A stretch of 64,000 bases of DNA from Azospirillum thiophilum. Lineage in GTDB: Bacteria > Pseudomonadota > Alphaproteobacteria > Azospirillales > Azospirillaceae. The translations under genes were made by a program, and so were the position numbers. Positions 29,372 through 38,906 of this stretch are shown in pieces. Position 1 is the stretch's first letter. Each line of letters begins with the position of its first letter. Under the pieces are notes generated by a model. That model saw nothing but the letters and a program-made list of their open reading frames with translations. It was not told the origin of the DNA and made no database searches. The stretch spans positions 951,001-1,015,000 of the forward strand of contig NZ_CP012402.1 in NCBI RefSeq assembly GCF_001305595.1, written 5' to 3'.

Positions 29372-30430
29372 ATGCGCGTCGACGACCTCGACACCCCCGT
29401 TCCCGTCATCGACCTCGACCGGGTCGAGCATAACCTTGCCAAGATGCAGGCATATTGCGACCGGCACGGGTTGGCGCTGCGCCCGCACATCAAGACCCAC
29501 AAGCTTCCCCAATTCGCGCTCCGCCAGATCGAGCTGGGCACCGTCGGCATCACCTGCCAGAAGATCGGCGAGGCGCTGGTGATGGCCGAGGCCGGCTGCA
29601 CCGACATCCTGCTGACCTACCCCATCGTCGGCGCCGCCAAGGTCAAGCCGCTGGCCGAGCTGGCCGGCAAGACCAGGCTCAGCGTCGCGCTGGACAATGC
29701 GGTGGCGCTCGACACCGTGGCGGCAGCCGCGGCGCAAGCCGGCATCGAGATCGGCATCCTGGTCGAGTTCGACAGCGGCGACGGCCGTTGCGGCGTGCAG
29801 ACCCCGGGCGAGGTTCTGGCGCTGGCCCGCCGCGCCGCCGGCAACGGGCTGACCCGCTTCCGCGGCCTGATGACCTATCCGCGCGGCCCCCGCACCGTGC
29901 CCTTCGTCGCCGAGACGCGCGCCCTGCTGGACGGTGCCGGCATCGCGGTGGAGACGGTGTCGGTCGGCGGCACCCCCGGCTGCTGGGACACCCACGAGCT
30001 TCCCGGCGTGACCGAGCTGCGCGTCGGCACCTACATCTACCATGACCGCGCCACCGTGGGCGCCGGCGTGGCGACGCTGGACGAGTGCGCCGTGCATGTC
30101 CTCGCCACCGTGGTCAGCCGCCCGACATCCGACCGCGCCGTGCTGGACTGCGGCAGCAAGACGCTGTCGAGCGACCGCGTCGCCCCGTCGGTCGGCGACG
30201 GGTACGGCCTGATCCTCGACTACCCCGACGCGGTGATCGTCCGCGTCAACGAGGAGCATGCGGTGGTCGATTTGAGCAAGTGCGAGGCAAGGCCCGCCAT
30301 CGGCGACCGCGTGCGCATCCTGCCCAACCATGTCTGCGTGGTGACCAACCTGCACGACCGCATGGCGGTCAGCCGCAACGGCGAGGTCGTCGGCGACTGG
30401 CCGGTGCCGGCCCGCGGCTGCACGCGCTGA
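29372..30430 (+). CDS. D-threonine aldolase/D-serine dehydratase-like PLP enzyme
   Basis: Cytoplasmic fold-type III PLP enzyme of 352 residues (alanine-racemase N-terminal barrel plus C-terminal DSD domain). The PLP Lys is Lys41 in RPHIKTHK. The metal site of the family is visible as the His-x-Cys in [19 protein letters not shown] supplies the phosphate-binding loop. Known relatives cleave D-threonine to glycine and acetaldehyde, deaminate D-serine, or act on 3-hydroxyaspartate. Placement in the importer operon with a D-aminoacylase-like gene suggests it handles the freed D-amino acid. Which reaction it performs is open. Confidence 0.86.
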   Translation: MRVDDLDTPVPVIDLDRVEHNLAKMQAYCDRHGLALRPHIKTHKLPQFALRQIELGTVGITCQKIGEALVMAEAGCTDILLTYPIVGAAKVKPLAELAGKTRLSVALDNAVALDTVAAAAAQAGIEIGILVEFDSGDGRCGVQTPGEVLALARRAAGNGLTRFRGLMTYPRGPRTVPFVAETRALLDGAGIAVETVSVGGTPGCWDTHELPGVTELRVGTYIYHDRATVGAGVATLDECAVHVLATVVSRPTSDRAVLDCGSKTLSSDRVAPSVGDGYGLILDYPDAVIVRVNEEHAVVDLSKCEARPAIGDRVRILPNHVCVVTNLHDRMAVSRNGEVVGDWPVPARGCTR

Positions 30431-30465
30431 CCCGAACCCGCCGATCAAAGTTCCGGATTTCCGCC

Positions 30466-31466
<1,001 letters not shown>

Positions 31467-31470
<4 letters not shown>

Positions 31471-32483
31471 CCGCCGAGACCGTGACCGCCGATGTTTCGA
31501 CCGAACAGCCCCTGCTGAGCGTCCGCAACCTGGAAAAGCGCTTTCCAGTGCGCGGCGGGCTGCTGCAACGGCCGGTCGGCTGGGTCAAGGCGGTGGACGA
31601 CCTGTCCTTCGACCTGAACCGCGGCGAGGTGCTGGGGCTGGTCGGCGAGTCCGGATCGGGCAAGACCACGGCGGGGCGCAGCATCCTGCGGCTGATCGAG
31701 CCGACCGGCGGTTCCATCCGCTTCGACGGCCAGGAGATCACCGGGCTGGCGACGGCGGAGATGCGGGCGCAGCGCCGCCGCATGCAGATCGTCTTCCAGG
31801 ATCCCTATGCCAGCCTCGATCCGCGCCAGCGCGTGCGCGAGGTCATCGGCGAGGCGCTGGTGATCCATGGCATCGGCAGCCGCGCCGACCGCCGCGACCG
31901 CGTGGCGGCCTTGCTGGAGAAGGTCGGGTTGAGCGCCGACGCGATGGACCGTTTCCCGCACGAATTCTCCGGCGGCCAGCGCCAGCGCATCGGCATCGCC
32001 CGCGCACTCGCGGTCGAACCCGACTTCATCGTCGCCGACGAGCCGGTGTCGGCGCTCGACGTCTCGGTGCAGGCCCAGGTGGTCAACCTGCTGGGCGATC
32101 TGCAACGGGAATTGGGGCTGGCGGTGCTGTTCATCGCCCATGATCTGGCGGTGGTGCGCTACATCAGCGACCGGGTGGCGGTGATGTATCTCGGCCGGCT
32201 GATGGAGATCGCGCCGAGCGACAGCCTCTACGAGCGCCCGCGCCATCCCTACACCATGGCGCTGCTGTCGGCGGCTCCCGACCCGGACCCCGACGCGCCG
32301 AAGTCCCGCATGCTGCTGGACGGCGACGTACCGAGCCCGATGAACCCGCCGTCCGGCTGCGTCTTCCGCACCCGCTGCCCCTTCGCCCTGCCGGCCTGTG
32401 CTGAACCGGAAGCGCGGGCGCTGCGCGAGGTGGCGCCGGGGCATTCGGTGGCGTGCATCCGGGATGATGTGGTGGTGGGGTGA
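31467..32483 (+). CDS. Peptide ABC transporter ATP-binding protein, DppF type
   Basis: Last gene of the second importer operon, 338 residues. Motifs: Walker [23 protein letters not shown], signature FSGGQRQRI, Walker [13 protein letters not shown], switch His in FIAHD, and Cys-containing C-terminal [15 protein letters not shown]. It starts in the ATGA overlap with the DppD-type gene and would form the ATPase heterodimer with it. No clear terminator follows. The next 144 bases fall in GC content towards the low-GC gene beyond. Confidence 0.92.
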
Positions 32484-32627
32484 GGGGACGGTTGCGCCAC
32501 CAACGGACTTTGAGCTCCGCCCCGAAGCAACCCCGCCAAGGGTAGGCCATCGTCGTAGTTTGTCGAACCATTTCGGACACAATGGCGCTTAAATCGGGTA
32601 AATTTCCAGCCTATGCAGGCCTCCATC

Positions 32628-33575
32628 TCATTTTTTCTTTCTAGCTGCGCGACCTATAGCGTCCATTCCCGCAATATAATTCTCCAAACCCCCATAAATA
32701 TCTAGAATCCGATAGGGATTTCTCATTGCTACCGCTCGCTTGGTATCATCAGTTATTTGACACCAAATGCAATTTTCTTCATCGTCCCCAATCGGCTCAG
32801 AGCAAGAAAAACAATAATTCTTACTTGGCATAATTTTATCATCAACGAATGAATAAACTTCCCCCTTCCAGTCAACCATATAAGGGACAGCAGAAGTTCT
32901 TCCAATTCTGAGCTCATAGAACTCAGCAGAATATCTCAGAGCGATCTCTTTGAGTCTAGCCTTGGTTTCGTGCGTAGCTCTCGCGCCGCAGATGATGCTA
33001 GAAACACATGAACTCGGAATATTCATGAGCATCAAATCACCTGATGCTCTTACATCTTTATCCCCTACGACCATCCTGCGCTCTTGCTCGTAAGCCCAAC
33101 ATGTAGACTTCGTAAAATAAGCAGAATTAACAACAGCTGCTTGCAGAAAATATGTATACCTGGGCTTTCCTATATGCAAAACTCTTGCAACTAATTCTGA
33201 GAAATTGTAAGAAGCCCCATCTTGATAAGCAATGTTATCAAATCTGGCTTCAGGAAACTCTTTCAGGATAGCTTCTTCTGAAAACTCAATCACGAAGCCG
33301 TTGTGATTATAGGCGTAATCCGCCCACATCGGTATTACGATGGGAGATCGAGAAAAGCATGTTGTAGGATACTGAGGAAGCTCACCAATCGCTTCCGCAT
33401 AACATGCAAGCATCTCAGGGTCTCCCCCGAAATCTGTAGCCAGAAAAAGCTCGTACGGATCGTTGAAATCTTTAGGTTTTGAGAATTTAAGAGTTACTTG
33501 GTTGTCTTCAGTAAATAACACACCAACCAATTCTTCTGGTAAGTATTTATATAAACGGCCAGTGCCTTCAGCCAT
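32628..33575 (-). CDS. DUF2971-like protein with C-terminal zinc ribbon, low GC
   Basis: Cytoplasmic protein of 315 residues. The ATG at 33575 has GGGGAG eight bases upstream; the GTG at 33584 is too close to it. The N-terminal part fits the DUF2971 pattern: LYKYLPEELV, SKPKDFNDPYELFLA, MWADYAYNHNGFVIEF, CWAYEQERRMVVGDK and SSIICGARATHE. The tail adds a CxxC...CxxC ribbon (CFSCSEPIGDDEENCIWC), not standard for the family. Base composition is far more AT-rich than both neighbours and codon use differs, which points to recent transfer. The function of the family is unknown to me, and no partner gene lies next to it. Confidence 0.8.
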   Translation of the reverse strand: MAEGTGRLYKYLPEELVGVLFTEDNQVTLKFSKPKDFNDPYELFLATDFGGDPEMLACYAEAIGELPQYPTTCFSRSPIVIPMWADYAYNHNGFVIEFSEEAILKEFPEARFDNIAYQDGASYNFSELVARVLHIGKPRYTYFLQAAVVNSAYFTKSTCWAYEQERRMVVGDKDVRASGDLMLMNIPSSCVSSIICGARATHETKARLKEIALRYSAEFYELRIGRTSAVPYMVDWKGEVYSFVDDKIMPSKNYCFSCSEPIGDDEENCIWCQITDDTKRAVAMRNPYRILDIYGGLENYIAGMDAIGRAARKKK

Positions 33576-33600
33576 TCTCTTCACTCCCCAAAACTCTTGT

Positions 33601-33612
33601 TACCTTAAGGTA
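33601..33612. promoter_or_regulatory. Perfect 12-base palindrome upstream of the DUF2971-like gene
   Basis: TACCTTAAGGTA lies 25 bases before the start codon of the minus-strand gene, within the expected promoter. It may be an operator for a repressor. No regulator gene is adjacent. Confidence 0.4.
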
Positions 33613-33750
33613 GAAACCCCACTAACCTAACCGTCCAATTTTCCCAATTCTGCTGCGCATGTTATCTGGCATATCTACCAGCAGACTAGCCTACATCGTT
33701 GGATGTATCCAAGAGTCAGTTATGTGGCACAAGCCGACACACCTCCTCCC

Positions 33751-34230
33751 TCACCCCCGCCGAGCCGCTTCAATCGCCGCCACGTCGATCTTCGTCATCC
33801 CCATCATCGCCTCGAAGGCCCGCTTGGCCTCGTCTCCGCCCGCCGCCAGTGCATCCGTCAGTACGCGCGGCGTGATCTGCCAGGAAATGCCCCACCGGTC
33901 CTTGCACCAGCCGCAGGCGCTCTCCTGGCCGCCGTTGCCGGTGATGGCGGTCCAATAGCGGTCGGTCTCCTCCTGGTCGTCGGTGGCGATCTGGAACGAG
34001 AAGGCCTCGTTGTGGGTGAAGGCCGGGCCGCCGTTCAGGCCGAGGCAGGGGATGCCCGTGACGGTGAACTCGACCGTCAGCACGTCGCCCGCCTTGCCGG
34101 ACGGGTAGTCGCTGGGGGCATGGTGGACGGCGGTCACCGCGCTGTCGGGGAAGATCCCGGCGTAGAAGTGGGCGGCGGCTTCGGCGTCCTTGTCGAACCA
34201 GAGGCAGATCGTGGTCTTGGCGACGGCCAT
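33751..34230 (-). CDS. PhnB-like VOC-superfamily protein
   Basis: Protein of 159 residues, starting at 34230 after AAAGGACA. It has the 3-demethylubiquinone-methyltransferase-like/PhnB arrangement: TICLWFDKDAEAAAHFYAGI, GIPCLGLNGGPAFTHNEAFS, then WTAITGNGGQESACGWCKDR and GISWQITPRVL. These proteins are glyoxalase-fold dimers of unclear biochemical role. It is a single gene between the low-GC gene and the CopD-like gene. Confidence 0.85.
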   Translation of the reverse strand: MAVAKTTICLWFDKDAEAAAHFYAGIFPDSAVTAVHHAPSDYPSGKAGDVLTVEFTVTGIPCLGLNGGPAFTHNEAFSFQIATDDQEETDRYWTAITGNGGQESACGWCKDRWGISWQITPRVLTDALAAGGDEAKRAFEAMMGMTKIDVAAIEAARRG

Positions 34231-34312
34231 GGCGTGTCCTTTCGCGCTGAAACCCAATCCAGCCCGAGGCCGGCCCCTGCGGCCTGTCGGCCGGCCTATG
34301 CCCGCGTGCCGC

Positions 34313-34735
34313 TCAATAGGGTTTTACCACCACCAGCGTAACGATGGCGATCATTCCGGCGATGACGGCAAGGGGGGAAAAGCGCAGCAGGCCGGAAACC
34401 GGCGGGCGGCCCGGTTCGGGGAGCTGCCGCAAGGCGCGGGCGAGCCTGCCGTAAAGGGCGGACAGGGCGACGACGACGGCGATCTTGGTCGCCAGCCACG
34501 GCTCCGCCCCCCAGCCGCCCTGGAACACCAGCGTCAGGCCGAGAATCCAGGCGAGCCCCATGGCGGGCGAGGTGACGCGGCGGTCCCAGCGGCTCACCGC
34601 GCGCAGGATGCGGGCCGGCCCGTCGGCTGCGGTCTCGGCATCCAGGGCGCTGATCAGGACGGCGGCAACGAGCATCCCGCCGATCCAGACCGTCACCGCC
34701 GCAACATGAAGCCCGATGAGCCAGATGTAATCCAC
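34313..34735 (-). CDS. CopD-like four-helix membrane protein
   Basis: The 140-residue product has four predicted membrane helices: WLIGLHVAAVTVWIGGMLVA, MGLAWILGLTLVFQGGW, WLATKIAVVVALSALYG and FSPLAVIAGMIAIVTLVVV. The conserved His in helix 1 (IGLHVAAVTVWIGG) and WLATK in helix 3 match the CopD/HemJ-type superfamily. HemJ is a protoporphyrinogen oxidase and CopD a copper importer; this short form cannot be assigned to either. The 128 bases between it and the leuD-like gene hold a terminator-like stem. Confidence 0.7.
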   Translation of the reverse strand: MDYIWLIGLHVAAVTVWIGGMLVAAVLISALDAETAADGPARILRAVSRWDRRVTSPAMGLAWILGLTLVFQGGWGAEPWLATKIAVVVALSALYGRLARALRQLPEPGRPPVSGLLRFSPLAVIAGMIAIVTLVVVKPY

Positions 34736-34809
34736 GATTGCCTCTCACCCCGACAGGACCGATGCCCCGCCCCGGCGATGGGACGGGCGCGTCCGGGGAG
34801 AGAGGCACC

Positions 34810-34851
34810 GAAGGCGGCGGCGGATGCAAGCGCCTTTCGGCCGCCTCCTTC
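34810..34851 (-). terminator. Possible terminator of the 13-gene minus-strand operon
   Basis: GAAGGCGGCGGC (34810-34821) pairs with GCCGCCTCCTTC (34840-34851), with one internal mismatch, 13 bases after the last gene of the operon. There is no T-run on the minus strand, so efficiency is uncertain. Confidence 0.35.
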
Positions 34852-34863
34852 CAACCGGCTCCG

Positions 34864-35460
34864 TCAGCCGCCCGGCACCACCCAGGGCCGCGCTTCGGCA
34901 TCCGCCCGGTCGTAGGCGTCGATGGCGTCCTGCTGGCGCAGGGTCAGCGCCACGTCGTCCAGGCCGGCGATCAGGCATTCCTTCTTGAACGGGTCGATGG
35001 CGAAGGTCAGGGCGAGGCCGTCGGGGTCGGTCAGGGTCTGCGCCGGCAGATCGACGGTGACGGCGGCGCCCGGCGTCCGTTGCAGCCGGCGGCGGAGCGC
35101 GGCGACCGTCTCCTCCGGCAGGGCGATGGTCAGCAGGCCGTTCTTGGCGGCGTTGGCGGCGAAGATGTCGCCGAAGCTGGGGGCGACGACGCAACGGAAG
35201 CCGCCATCCACCAGGGCATAGACCGCCCCCTCACGCGAGGAGCCGCAGCCGAAATTGCGATCGCTGACCATCACCCGGGCGCCGGCATAGGCCGGATCGT
35301 CCAGCGGGAAGCCCGGCTTGCGCTCGTCCCGGAACAGGAAATTGCCATAGCCGGCGCTGCGCGGCTTCTTCAGGAAACGGGCCGGCAGCAGCTGGTCGGT
35401 GTCGATGTTGGCGATGTCCAGCGGCAGCGCCGGAGCGGTCAGGGTGACGAAGGGCTCCAT
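34864..35460 (-). CDS. leuD: LeuD-like hydro-lyase small subunit
   Basis: Swivel-domain subunit of an aconitase-superfamily (de)hydratase, 198 residues. The ATG at 35460 is next to the leuC stop and has GGGAG upstream; longer in-frame starts exist but run into leuC. Motifs: LDIANIDTDQLLPARFLKK and MVSDRNFGCGSSREGAVYAL. By sequence alone it could be isopropylmalate isomerase. The surrounding catabolic genes, including a KRCGH-motif lyase, make a dedicated role in hydrating a branched unsaturated diacid (citraconate or dimethylmaleate type) as likely. It is the last gene of the operon. Confidence 0.88.
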   Translation of the reverse strand: MEPFVTLTAPALPLDIANIDTDQLLPARFLKKPRSAGYGNFLFRDERKPGFPLDDPAYAGARVMVSDRNFGCGSSREGAVYALVDGGFRCVVAPSFGDIFAANAAKNGLLTIALPEETVAALRRRLQRTPGAAVTVDLPAQTLTDPDGLALTFAIDPFKKECLIAGLDDVALTLRQQDAIDAYDRADAEARPWVVPGG

Positions 35461-35461
35461 C

Positions 35462-36886
35462 TCAGGCGACTCCCAGCTTGCGGACATCGGCGAGCTTGCG
35501 GACATCGGTGATCCGGCCGGTCGCGGCGGCGGCGGCGGCCATGGCCGGGCTCATCAGGTGGGTGCGGGCGTCGGGCCCCTGGCGGCCGGGGAAGTTGCGG
35601 TTGGTGGTGGAGGCGCAGCGCTCCCCCGCCGGAACCAGATCGCCGTTGATGCCGACGCACATCGAGCAGCCGGGCTCGCCCCATTCCAGCCCGGCGTCGA
35701 TGAAGATTCGGTCGAGCCCCTCGGCCTCGGCCTGCCGGCGGACAGGGACCGAGCCGGGAACCACCAACCCCGGCACCACCGCGCGCCGGCCACGGAGCAC
35801 CGCGGCGGCGGCGCGCAGATCCTCCAGCCGGGCGTTGGTGCAGGAGCCGATGAAGACGCGGTCGATTGCGACCTCCTCCAGCCTCATGCCGGGGACGAGG
35901 CCCATATAGTCCAGCATCTTGCGCATCTGGCCGGCACGCACCGGGTCGGGCTCGGCGCCGGGATCGGGAACCGCGGCGCTGACCGGAACCGCGGTCTCCG
36001 GGCTGGTGCCCCAGGTGACGGCAGGGGCGATGTCGGCGGCGTCCAGCGTCACCTCGCGGTCGAAGACGGCGTCCGGGTCGCTCGGCAGGCTGCGCCAGTG
36101 ATCGACCGCGCGGTCGAACAGCGCGCCCTTCGGGGCGAAGGGACGCCCCTCGATCCACGAGATGGTGGTGTCGTCGGGGGCGATCATGCCGGCGCGGGCA
36201 CCGGCCTCGATCGACATGTTGCAGATGGTCAGCCGGCCTTCCATCGACAGGGCGCGGACGGCGCTGCCGGCATATTCGATGACGTGGCCGGCGGCCCCGT
36301 CGGCACCGATGGCGGCGATCACCGCCAGGATCAGATCCTTGGCCGTCACATGCGGCCCCAGCATGCCGTCCACTGTGATGCGCATGGTCTTCGGCCGGCG
36401 CTGCCATAGGGTTTGGGTCGCCAGCACATGCGAGACCTCGGTGGCGCCGATGCCGAAGGCCAGCGCGCCGAAGGCACCGTGGGTCGAGGTGTGGCTGTCG
36501 CCGCAGACGATGGTCAGGCCCGGCAGGGTCAGCCCCTGTTCGGGCGCCAGCACATGGACGATGCCCTGCGCCGGGTCGTGCAGGCCGAAATGGCGCAGGC
36601 CGTGGCGTCCGGCATTCGCCTCCAGCATCGTCACCATGTTGGCGATCTCCGGATCGGCAATCGGCCTGGACCGGCTGTGCGAGGGCACATAATGGTCGGC
36701 GACGGCGAAGGTCAGCTCCGGCCGGCGCACCTTGCGGCCGGCATGGTCGATCATGCCGAAGGCGTGGAAGGAGCCTTCATGCAGGAAATGGCGGTCGATG
36801 GCGAGCAGGGACTGGCCGTCGGGCCGGGTCGCCACCAGATGGGCGTCCCACACCTTCTCGAACAGGCTGCGTGGCTGGCTGGTCAT
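35462..36886 (-). CDS. leuC: LeuC-like [4Fe-4S] hydro-lyase large subunit
   Basis: Large subunit of 474 residues. Three cluster-binding Cys are visible in [13 protein letters not shown] and [11 protein letters not shown], with the substrate-region motif [20 protein letters not shown]. The N-terminus [12 protein letters not shown] is typical of LeuC. With LeuD it would form a heterodimer moving or adding water on malate-type diacids. No leuA or leuB is nearby; instead a flavoprotein, HyuAB, an isochorismatase-like protein and an isocitrate-lyase-family enzyme share the operon. The stop is two bases from the leuD start and the start overlaps the flavoprotein gene by ATGA. Confidence 0.9.
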   Translation of the reverse strand: MTSQPRSLFEKVWDAHLVATRPDGQSLLAIDRHFLHEGSFHAFGMIDHAGRKVRRPELTFAVADHYVPSHSRSRPIADPEIANMVTMLEANAGRHGLRHFGLHDPAQGIVHVLAPEQGLTLPGLTIVCGDSHTSTHGAFGALAFGIGATEVSHVLATQTLWQRRPKTMRITVDGMLGPHVTAKDLILAVIAAIGADGAAGHVIEYAGSAVRALSMEGRLTICNMSIEAGARAGMIAPDDTTISWIEGRPFAPKGALFDRAVDHWRSLPSDPDAVFDREVTLDAADIAPAVTWGTSPETAVPVSAAVPDPGAEPDPVRAGQMRKMLDYMGLVPGMRLEEVAIDRVFIGSCTNARLEDLRAAAAVLRGRRAVVPGLVVPGSVPVRRQAEAEGLDRIFIDAGLEWGEPGCSMCVGINGDLVPAGERCASTTNRNFPGRQGPDARTHLMSPAMAAAAAATGRITDVRKLADVRKLGVA

Positions 36887-38295
36887 CGGTCGTTCTCCTC
36901 CCTGACGGCGCTTGCCGCCGCTTGCCCGGCGATGCGGCCGAGCGCCACCGCGGTCAGCAGCCCGTTGCCGGACAGATAGCCGGACGCCTTCGATCCCGAC
37001 ACGCCGCAGGCCGCACCCCCGGCGGCATGGAGGTTGGGCAGCGGCCTGCCCTGCCGGTCGAGCACGCGGGCATCGTCGTCCACCACCAATCCGCCCTGGG
37101 TGTGGAACAGCGCGCCGGTGACGCGCACCGCACGGTAGGGCGCGGCCAGCGGCGGCGCTCCGGCGAAGTCGCGGCCGAAGCCATCGGCAGCGCCCTCCCG
37201 CTTCAACCGCTCGACCTCCGTCAGCGTCGCGGCCAGCGCGTCCGGGTCGATCTTCATAAGACGGGCGAGGCCGGCGGGATCGTCGGCGGTCAGCACCGCG
37301 CCCATCGCCTCGGCCTGGCGGAAATCCTCGAACTGGCGGGCAATGGCGGCGATGCGGTCGTCAAAGACCGTCCAGGCGATGCCGTCCGGCTGGCGCAGCA
37401 CGATGGCCGCCTGTTCCGAATAGCCCTGCTCCTCGTTGGAAAAGCGCCGGCCCTCGGTGTTCACCTGCACGCCGCCCTCGGTGATCGTCGCCCAGGTGAC
37501 GAGGATGCCGGCCGGATGGGCGACCGAGCCATGGCCCTGGTGCCCCGACAGGTGGCGGCTGGCGGCGCCCAGCGCCTCGCCCCACAACAGCGCGTCGCCC
37601 TGGTTGCCGGGATGGCCGAAATAGAGCGCGTCGGCCAGTTCCGGCACATGGCGCCCGACCAATTCCCTGTTGCCGCCATAGCCGTTGCAGGCCAGGACCA
37701 GCGCCGAACAGCCGACGCGCTCGCTGCTGCCGTCGGGACGGGCGAACTCCACGCCATGCACGCGGGACGCGGCGTCGGCGTAGAGCGCCGTGACATGCGC
37801 CTCGCACAGCACGTCGATGCCGGCGGCCTCGACGGCGCCGCGCAGACGGTCGATCAGTTCGGAGCCCGACCGGCTGGGCAGCCCGTGCATGCGCCGGGCG
37901 CCGTGGCCGGGATAGGTGAAATTGTCCACCAGCGAGACGGGCAGCCCGTAGCGGTCGGCCAGCCACTCCAGCGCCGGCCCGACCGCGCGGGCGACGCGGG
38001 CTGCGTCGGCCGGATCCGGCTCGCCCTTGGCCTTGCCCAGGATGTCGGCGGCGAACAGCTCCGGGCTGTCCTCGATGCCGGCCGCGCGCTGCCAGCGGGT
38101 GCCCGGCGCCGGGATCAGCCCAGCCGACAGGGCGGTCGAGCCCTGGGGCAGCGCATCGCGCTCCAGCACCAGCACCCCGGCGCCCTGCTCGTGGGCGGCA
38201 AGCGCGGCGATCATCCCGGCTGCCCCGCCGCCGATGACGACAACGGGCACGGTGAACTCGAACTCGACGCCGTCGGCGGGCAGGATGCGGCTCAT
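36883..38295 (-). CDS. FAD-dependent oxidoreductase, fumarate-reductase/ketosteroid-dehydrogenase type
   Basis: Cytoplasmic flavoprotein of 470 residues. The FAD-binding beta-alpha-beta unit is [17 protein letters not shown] at residues 18-34, followed by the VLERD ribose contact and [14 protein letters not shown]. The cap and C-terminal region include [29 protein letters not shown] and [21 protein letters not shown]. Family members reduce or oxidise alpha,beta-C-C bonds next to carboxyl or keto groups. In this operon it could reduce or introduce the double bond of the diacid that LeuCD hydrates. Overlaps with both neighbours by ATGA indicate coupled translation. Confidence 0.86.
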   Translation of the reverse strand: MSRILPADGVEFEFTVPVVVIGGGAAGMIAALAAHEQGAGVLVLERDALPQGSTALSAGLIPAPGTRWQRAAGIEDSPELFAADILGKAKGEPDPADAARVARAVGPALEWLADRYGLPVSLVDNFTYPGHGARRMHGLPSRSGSELIDRLRGAVEAAGIDVLCEAHVTALYADAASRVHGVEFARPDGSSERVGCSALVLACNGYGGNRELVGRHVPELADALYFGHPGNQGDALLWGEALGAASRHLSGHQGHGSVAHPAGILVTWATITEGGVQVNTEGRRFSNEEQGYSEQAAIVLRQPDGIAWTVFDDRIAAIARQFEDFRQAEAMGAVLTADDPAGLARLMKIDPDALAATLTEVERLKREGAADGFGRDFAGAPPLAAPYRAVRVTGALFHTQGGLVVDDDARVLDRQGRPLPNLHAAGGAACGVSGSKASGYLSGNGLLTAVALGRIAGQAAASAVREENDR

Positions 38296-38906
38296 GACTC
38301 ACCGACCTCCGCCAGCATGGTGGCGATGGTGGTGACGCGGCAGACCGGGCGCAGGGCCGCGACCGAGACCTCATGCACCTGCGGGGTGAAGGCGGCGCAG
38401 CCATCCTCAAGCAGGATGGTGTCGAAGTCGCGGACATGGGCGTCGCGCACGGTCGAGGCCACGCCGCCATTGGTGACGATGCCGCAGACCAGCAGCCGCT
38501 CCACCCCGCATTTCGCCAGCACCCATTCCAGCCGCGACATGTAGAAGGCGGAATAGGCGATCTTCTCCACCTCGACATCCACCGGCTGGAGGGTGTCCAC
38601 CGTGCGGTGGCCCCAGGCGCCGGGCAGGAAATCGCCCTTGGCCAGGAAGGGACGCAGGGTCTTCAGGTGGGGCGAGATCATCGGCTCGCCGCTGCGGCCC
38701 GGCACCAGCGTGAAGTTGGTCGAGATCACCCAGCCGCCGCGCGACCGCAGCAGGTCGGCCAGCGGCTTCACCCGGTCCGGCAGTTCCAGGATCTCCGGTG
38801 CCGTCTGCCCGGCGCGGCCATAGGCGCCGTCGGGATGCAGGAAGTCGTTCTGAAGGTCGCAGACCAGCAGCGCGGTTCGCTCGGCCGGGATGGTGGCGGC
38901 GTTCAT
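38292..38906 (-). CDS. Isochorismatase-like hydrolase lacking the nucleophile Cys
   Basis: The protein has 204 residues from the ATG at 38906, which overlaps the HyuA stop by ATGA. The fold is clear: ALLVCDLQNDF (Asp17), VEKIAYSAFYMSRLEWVL (Lys115) and CGIVTNGGVASTVRDA. In amidase members (nicotinamidase, maleamate or N-carbamoyl hydrolases) the position of Gly148 is the catalytic Cys; here it is Gly, as in EntB/PhzD isochorismatases. A Cys lies seven residues earlier (Cys141) but not at the catalytic place. The protein may therefore hydrolyse a vinyl ether or act by another mechanism rather than as a Cys amidase. Confidence 0.85.
   Translation of the reverse strand: MNAATIPAERTALLVCDLQNDFLHPDGAYGRAGQTAPEILELPDRVKPLADLLRSRGGWVISTNFTLVPGRSGEPMISPHLKTLRPFLAKGDFLPGAWGHRTVDTLQPVDVEVEKIAYSAFYMSRLEWVLAKCGVERLLVCGIVTNGGVASTVRDAHVRDFDTILLEDGCAAFTPQVHEVSVAALRPVCRVTTIATMLAEVGES

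Noticed and set aside
32484-33750. Search for direct repeats or an integrase that would define an island around the low-GC gene
   Set aside because: No convincing flanking repeats, tRNA or integrase seen within the window.
34864-36886. Simple assignment of LeuC/LeuD to leucine biosynthesis
   Set aside because: Not excluded, but the absence of leuA/leuB and the catabolic, transporter-linked context make this an unsafe sole call.
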